From: DASYAN01 sp036501345
Lineage (GTDB): Bacteria > Chloroflexota > Ktedonobacteria > Ktedonobacterales > Ktedonobacteraceae
NCBI GenBank assembly: GCA_036501345.1
Contig: DASYAN010000534.1
Span: 1 to 7,107, forward strand
Length of the DNA: 7,107 nt
Reading direction: 5' to 3'
Below the pieces are notes generated by a model, which had not been told where the DNA came from, did no database searches, and saw only the letters and a program-made list of their open reading frames with translations. Every line of letters starts with the position of its first letter. The first letter of the stretch is position 1. A program made the position numbers and the translations under genes. Shown here piece by piece: positions 5,213 to 7,107 of this stretch.

Positions 5213-5463
5213 GACGAAATGGTGTAGCAATACCACATTTTGTCTGTTCTGTTGGAATATATCTTAGATTGGTCAGGCCTGTCTCCCCACAAACCGCTTC
5301 CTGACACGAGAGGCCTAGGGTAGTTTTGTGCTCTCGTGGGTAGTAGCGTTTGTGTGAGTCTCAGGGTATGCCTGGAAGAAAAAATCTATGAGGTTACATA
5401 AGAGGATTTATCTCTTAAAAGGTGCGGTCCCAGCCTCGTAGCTATCCATAGCGGAGTTTTTTG
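5213..5463 (+). other. Structured 5' leader of gyrB
   Basis: No reading frame of interest lies here, but several pairings do. A 5'-terminal hairpin pairs GACGAAAT (5213-5220) and GGT with ACC and ATTTTGTC (5237-5244). A long compound stem pairs CACAAACcGCT (5288-5298) with AGCGTTTGTG (5345-5354), ten pairs and one bulge, and encloses CACGAGAG (5305-5312) with CTCTCGTG (5331-5338). GTCAGG (5272-5277) can instead pair with CCTGAC (5300-5305), which competes with the compound stem. Another hairpin, TAAGAG/CTCTTA, lies at 5399-5417. No T-run follows any of them, so they are not terminators. GGAG (5453-5456) serves as ribosome binding site seven bases before ATG 5464. I recognise no known riboswitch class. 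Confidence 0.5.
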
Positions 5464-7107
5464 ATGGCAAAGACGAGAGAATCGATAGTGTCAGAGCAAC
5501 CCTCCCAAGATTATGATGCACTTGCAAAAGATCAAGATACCAGTGGGAATGGTACGAATAGTACAGAAAAATTGAATAGTGACGGCAGCAATGGTTATGG
5601 CGGACAGAATATCCAGATTCTCGAAGGCTTGGAAGCCGTACGCGTGCGTCCCGGTATGTATATTGGATCGACAGACCAGCGTGGGCTTCACCATCTCATC
5701 TATGAAGTTGTCGATAACAGTGTAGACGAAGTGATGGCAGGTTATGCGGATACTGTCAGTGTAGTCATCCACGCTGATGGTGTGGTTACGATCGAAGACA
5801 ATGGGCGTGGTATTCCTGTCGAAGAGCATCATCAGCGTCCTGGTCTCTCAACGCTTGAAGTAGTTATGACTGTGCTGCATGCTGGCGGAAAATTTGGTGG
5901 AGGAGGCTATCAGATCAGTAGTGGGCTGCATGGAGTTGGTGTCTCTGTCGTTAATGCGCTCTCGGAATGGTGCCAGGTTGATGTCAAGCGTGACGGATAT
6001 CGTTATTACCAGCGTTACGAAAGAGGTACTCCACTCACGGAGATGATTACCGTGGGTCCCGAAGAGGGTCAGGGAACAATTACCTCCTTCCTAGCTGATC
6101 TCTCCGTTATGGAGACACGCGATTATAGCTTCGATATCCTAGCTCAGCGCTTCCGTGAAATGGCCTACCTTAACCGAGGTATGACTATTAGCCTGAAAGA
6201 TGAACGTACGGATCGTGAGGCGACCTTCTATTTTGAAGGTGGTTTGGTCTCATTTGTGCGCTATCTGAATAAGAATCGCAATAAGCTGCAAGCACGTCCC
6301 ATCAGCACTGTCCGTGAAGTTGATGACGTCAAAGTTGAAGTGGCATTACAATATAATGATAGCTGGACCTCTACCGAGTTTTCCTTTGCCAATGGTATTA
6401 ATACCGTTGATGGGGGCATGCACATTACTGGTTTCCGTAGTGCGCTTACGCGTACCTTGAATGACTATGCTCGCAAGGTTAACCTGCTCAAAGAGAAGGA
6501 TGGTAATCTAACTGGAGAAGATGTACGCCAGGGTCTGACGGCTGTGATAAGTGTCAAAATTCCCAATCCTCAGTTTGAAGCTCAGACTAAATCGAAGCTT
6601 AACAACGCCGACGTACGTCCGATTGTTGAGGCTGTGACCTCTGATATGCTTACTCAGTACCTTGAGCAGACGCCGAGCGAAGCTAAAGCAATTATCGAGA
6701 AGTGTCTGACCTCAGCGAAGGCCCGCGAGGCTGCGCGAGCTGCGAAGGATCTCATCCAGCGCAAAAATGCGCTCGACACGACATTGCCGGGCAAACTGGC
6801 CGACTGTAGTGAGCGTCGTGCTGATCGCTGTGAACTCTACTTGGTGGAGGGCGACTCCGCTGGGGGAAGTGCCAAGCAAGGAAGGGATCGTCATTTTCAA
6901 GCCATTCTTCCCTTGCGTGGAAAAATCCTCAACGTAGAACGCGTAGGACTCGACAAGATCCTACATAATGAAGAAGTTAAAAATATTATTACGGCAATCG
7001 GTGTAGGTATTGATGAGCACTTCAATATGTCCAAACTACGCTATGGCCGTGTCGTAATTATGTGCGACGCTGACGTTGATGGCGCACACATTCGTACATT
7101 GCTGCTC
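5464..7107 (+). CDS. gyrB: DNA gyrase subunit B, partial (C-terminus beyond right edge)
   Basis: The frame gives 548 residues without a stop and runs off the right edge. GyrB with GyrA introduces negative supercoils into DNA using ATP. The GHKL ATPase domain is clear: LEGLEAVRVRPGMYIGST (53-70), EVVDNSVDE with catalytic Glu81 and Mg-binding Asn85, EDNGRGIP (111-118), and the lid HAGGKFGGGGYQISSGLHGVG. The transducer domain carries the QTK loop with Lys376. TOPRIM motifs are EGDSAGGSAKQGRDR (462-476) and DADVDGAH (535-542). An extra polar stretch of roughly 40 residues rich in Ser, Asp, Gly and Asn precedes the conserved start. The transducer reads FEAQTKSKLNN and NTVDGGMH where FEGQTKxKLGN and GGTH are usual, so a gyrB/parE-type paralogue is possible. 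ATG 5464 is supported by GGAG seven bases upstream and a strong promoter with a long structured leader. Confidence 0.93.
   Translation, partial: MAKTRESIVSEQPSQDYDALAKDQDTSGNGTNSTEKLNSDGSNGYGGQNIQILEGLEAVRVRPGMYIGSTDQRGLHHLIYEVVDNSVDEVMAGYADTVSVVIHADGVVTIEDNGRGIPVEEHHQRPGLSTLEVVMTVLHAGGKFGGGGYQISSGLHGVGVSVVNALSEWCQVDVKRDGYRYYQRYERGTPLTEMITVGPEEGQGTITSFLADLSVMETRDYSFDILAQRFREMAYLNRGMTISLKDERTDREATFYFEGGLVSFVRYLNKNRNKLQARPISTVREVDDVKVEVALQYNDSWTSTEFSFANGINTVDGGMHITGFRSALTRTLNDYARKVNLLKEKDGNLTGEDVRQGLTAVISVKIPNPQFEAQTKSKLNNADVRPIVEAVTSDMLTQYLEQTPSEAKAIIEKCLTSAKAREAARAAKDLIQRKNALDTTLPGKLADCSERRADRCELYLVEGDSAGGSAKQGRDRHFQAILPLRGKILNVERVGLDKILHNEEVKNIITAIGVGIDEHFNMSKLRYGRVVIMCDADVDGAHIRTLLL

Noticed and set aside
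5418..5445. T-box-like string near AAGGTGCGGTCCCAGCC in the gyrB leader
   Set aside because: It does not match the conserved T-box antiterminator sequence, no specifier stem was found, and the downstream gene is not of a T-box type.
5491..5832. 113-codon minus-strand frame
   Set aside because: Antisense to the strongly conserved ATPase domain of gyrB; a shadow of its codon usage.

Overview
The window most likely comes from a member of the Ktedonobacteria (Chloroflexota). This is an inference. It rests on the style of the partial helix-turn-helix/TPR regulator, the moderate base composition, and a mix of recognisable genes and lineage-type orphans. No taxonomic search could be run.

Layout, left to right. 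Positions 1-1127 (minus) hold most of an XRE-type regulator with a TPR-like C-terminal half, cut by the left edge. Positions 1394-1876 (minus) encode an unrecognised 160-residue protein with a good promoter and ribosome binding site. Divergent from it, about 2142-2843 (plus) encodes an SprT-like zinc metalloprotease (HELIH plus a four-cysteine zinc ribbon) preceded by a structured leader. It converges, with 12 bp between stop codons, on 2856-3794 (minus), a membrane-anchored glucosaminidase-type cell wall hydrolase. A perfect palindrome containing GAAC-N4-GTTC, the Gram-positive-type LexA box, sits in that gene's upstream region. Positions 3795-4415 contain no convincing protein gene. They do hold a perfect TATAAT box and, about 210 bases further on, an intrinsic-terminator-like hairpin, which together could bound a small RNA. 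Positions 4416-5057 (plus) encode a two-helix membrane protein with two CxxC/CxxC zinc ribbons and a Met-Pro-Gly-rich tail. A roughly 400-base gap follows, with several hairpins, a strong extended -10 promoter and a highly structured leader of about 250 nt. It leads into 5464-7107 (plus), the first 548 codons of DNA gyrase subunit B, cut by the right edge inside the TOPRIM domain.

No multigene operon is evident: each gene seems to have its own control region. Two genes relate to DNA integrity (SprT-like protease, gyrase B), and the hydrolase carries a possible SOS operator. A DNA-damage theme is therefore possible, but the sequence does not prove it.

I saw no transposase, CRISPR array, tRNA or rRNA. 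The most interesting signals are non-coding: the LexA-box-like operator, the gyrB leader RNA and the possible intergenic small RNA.
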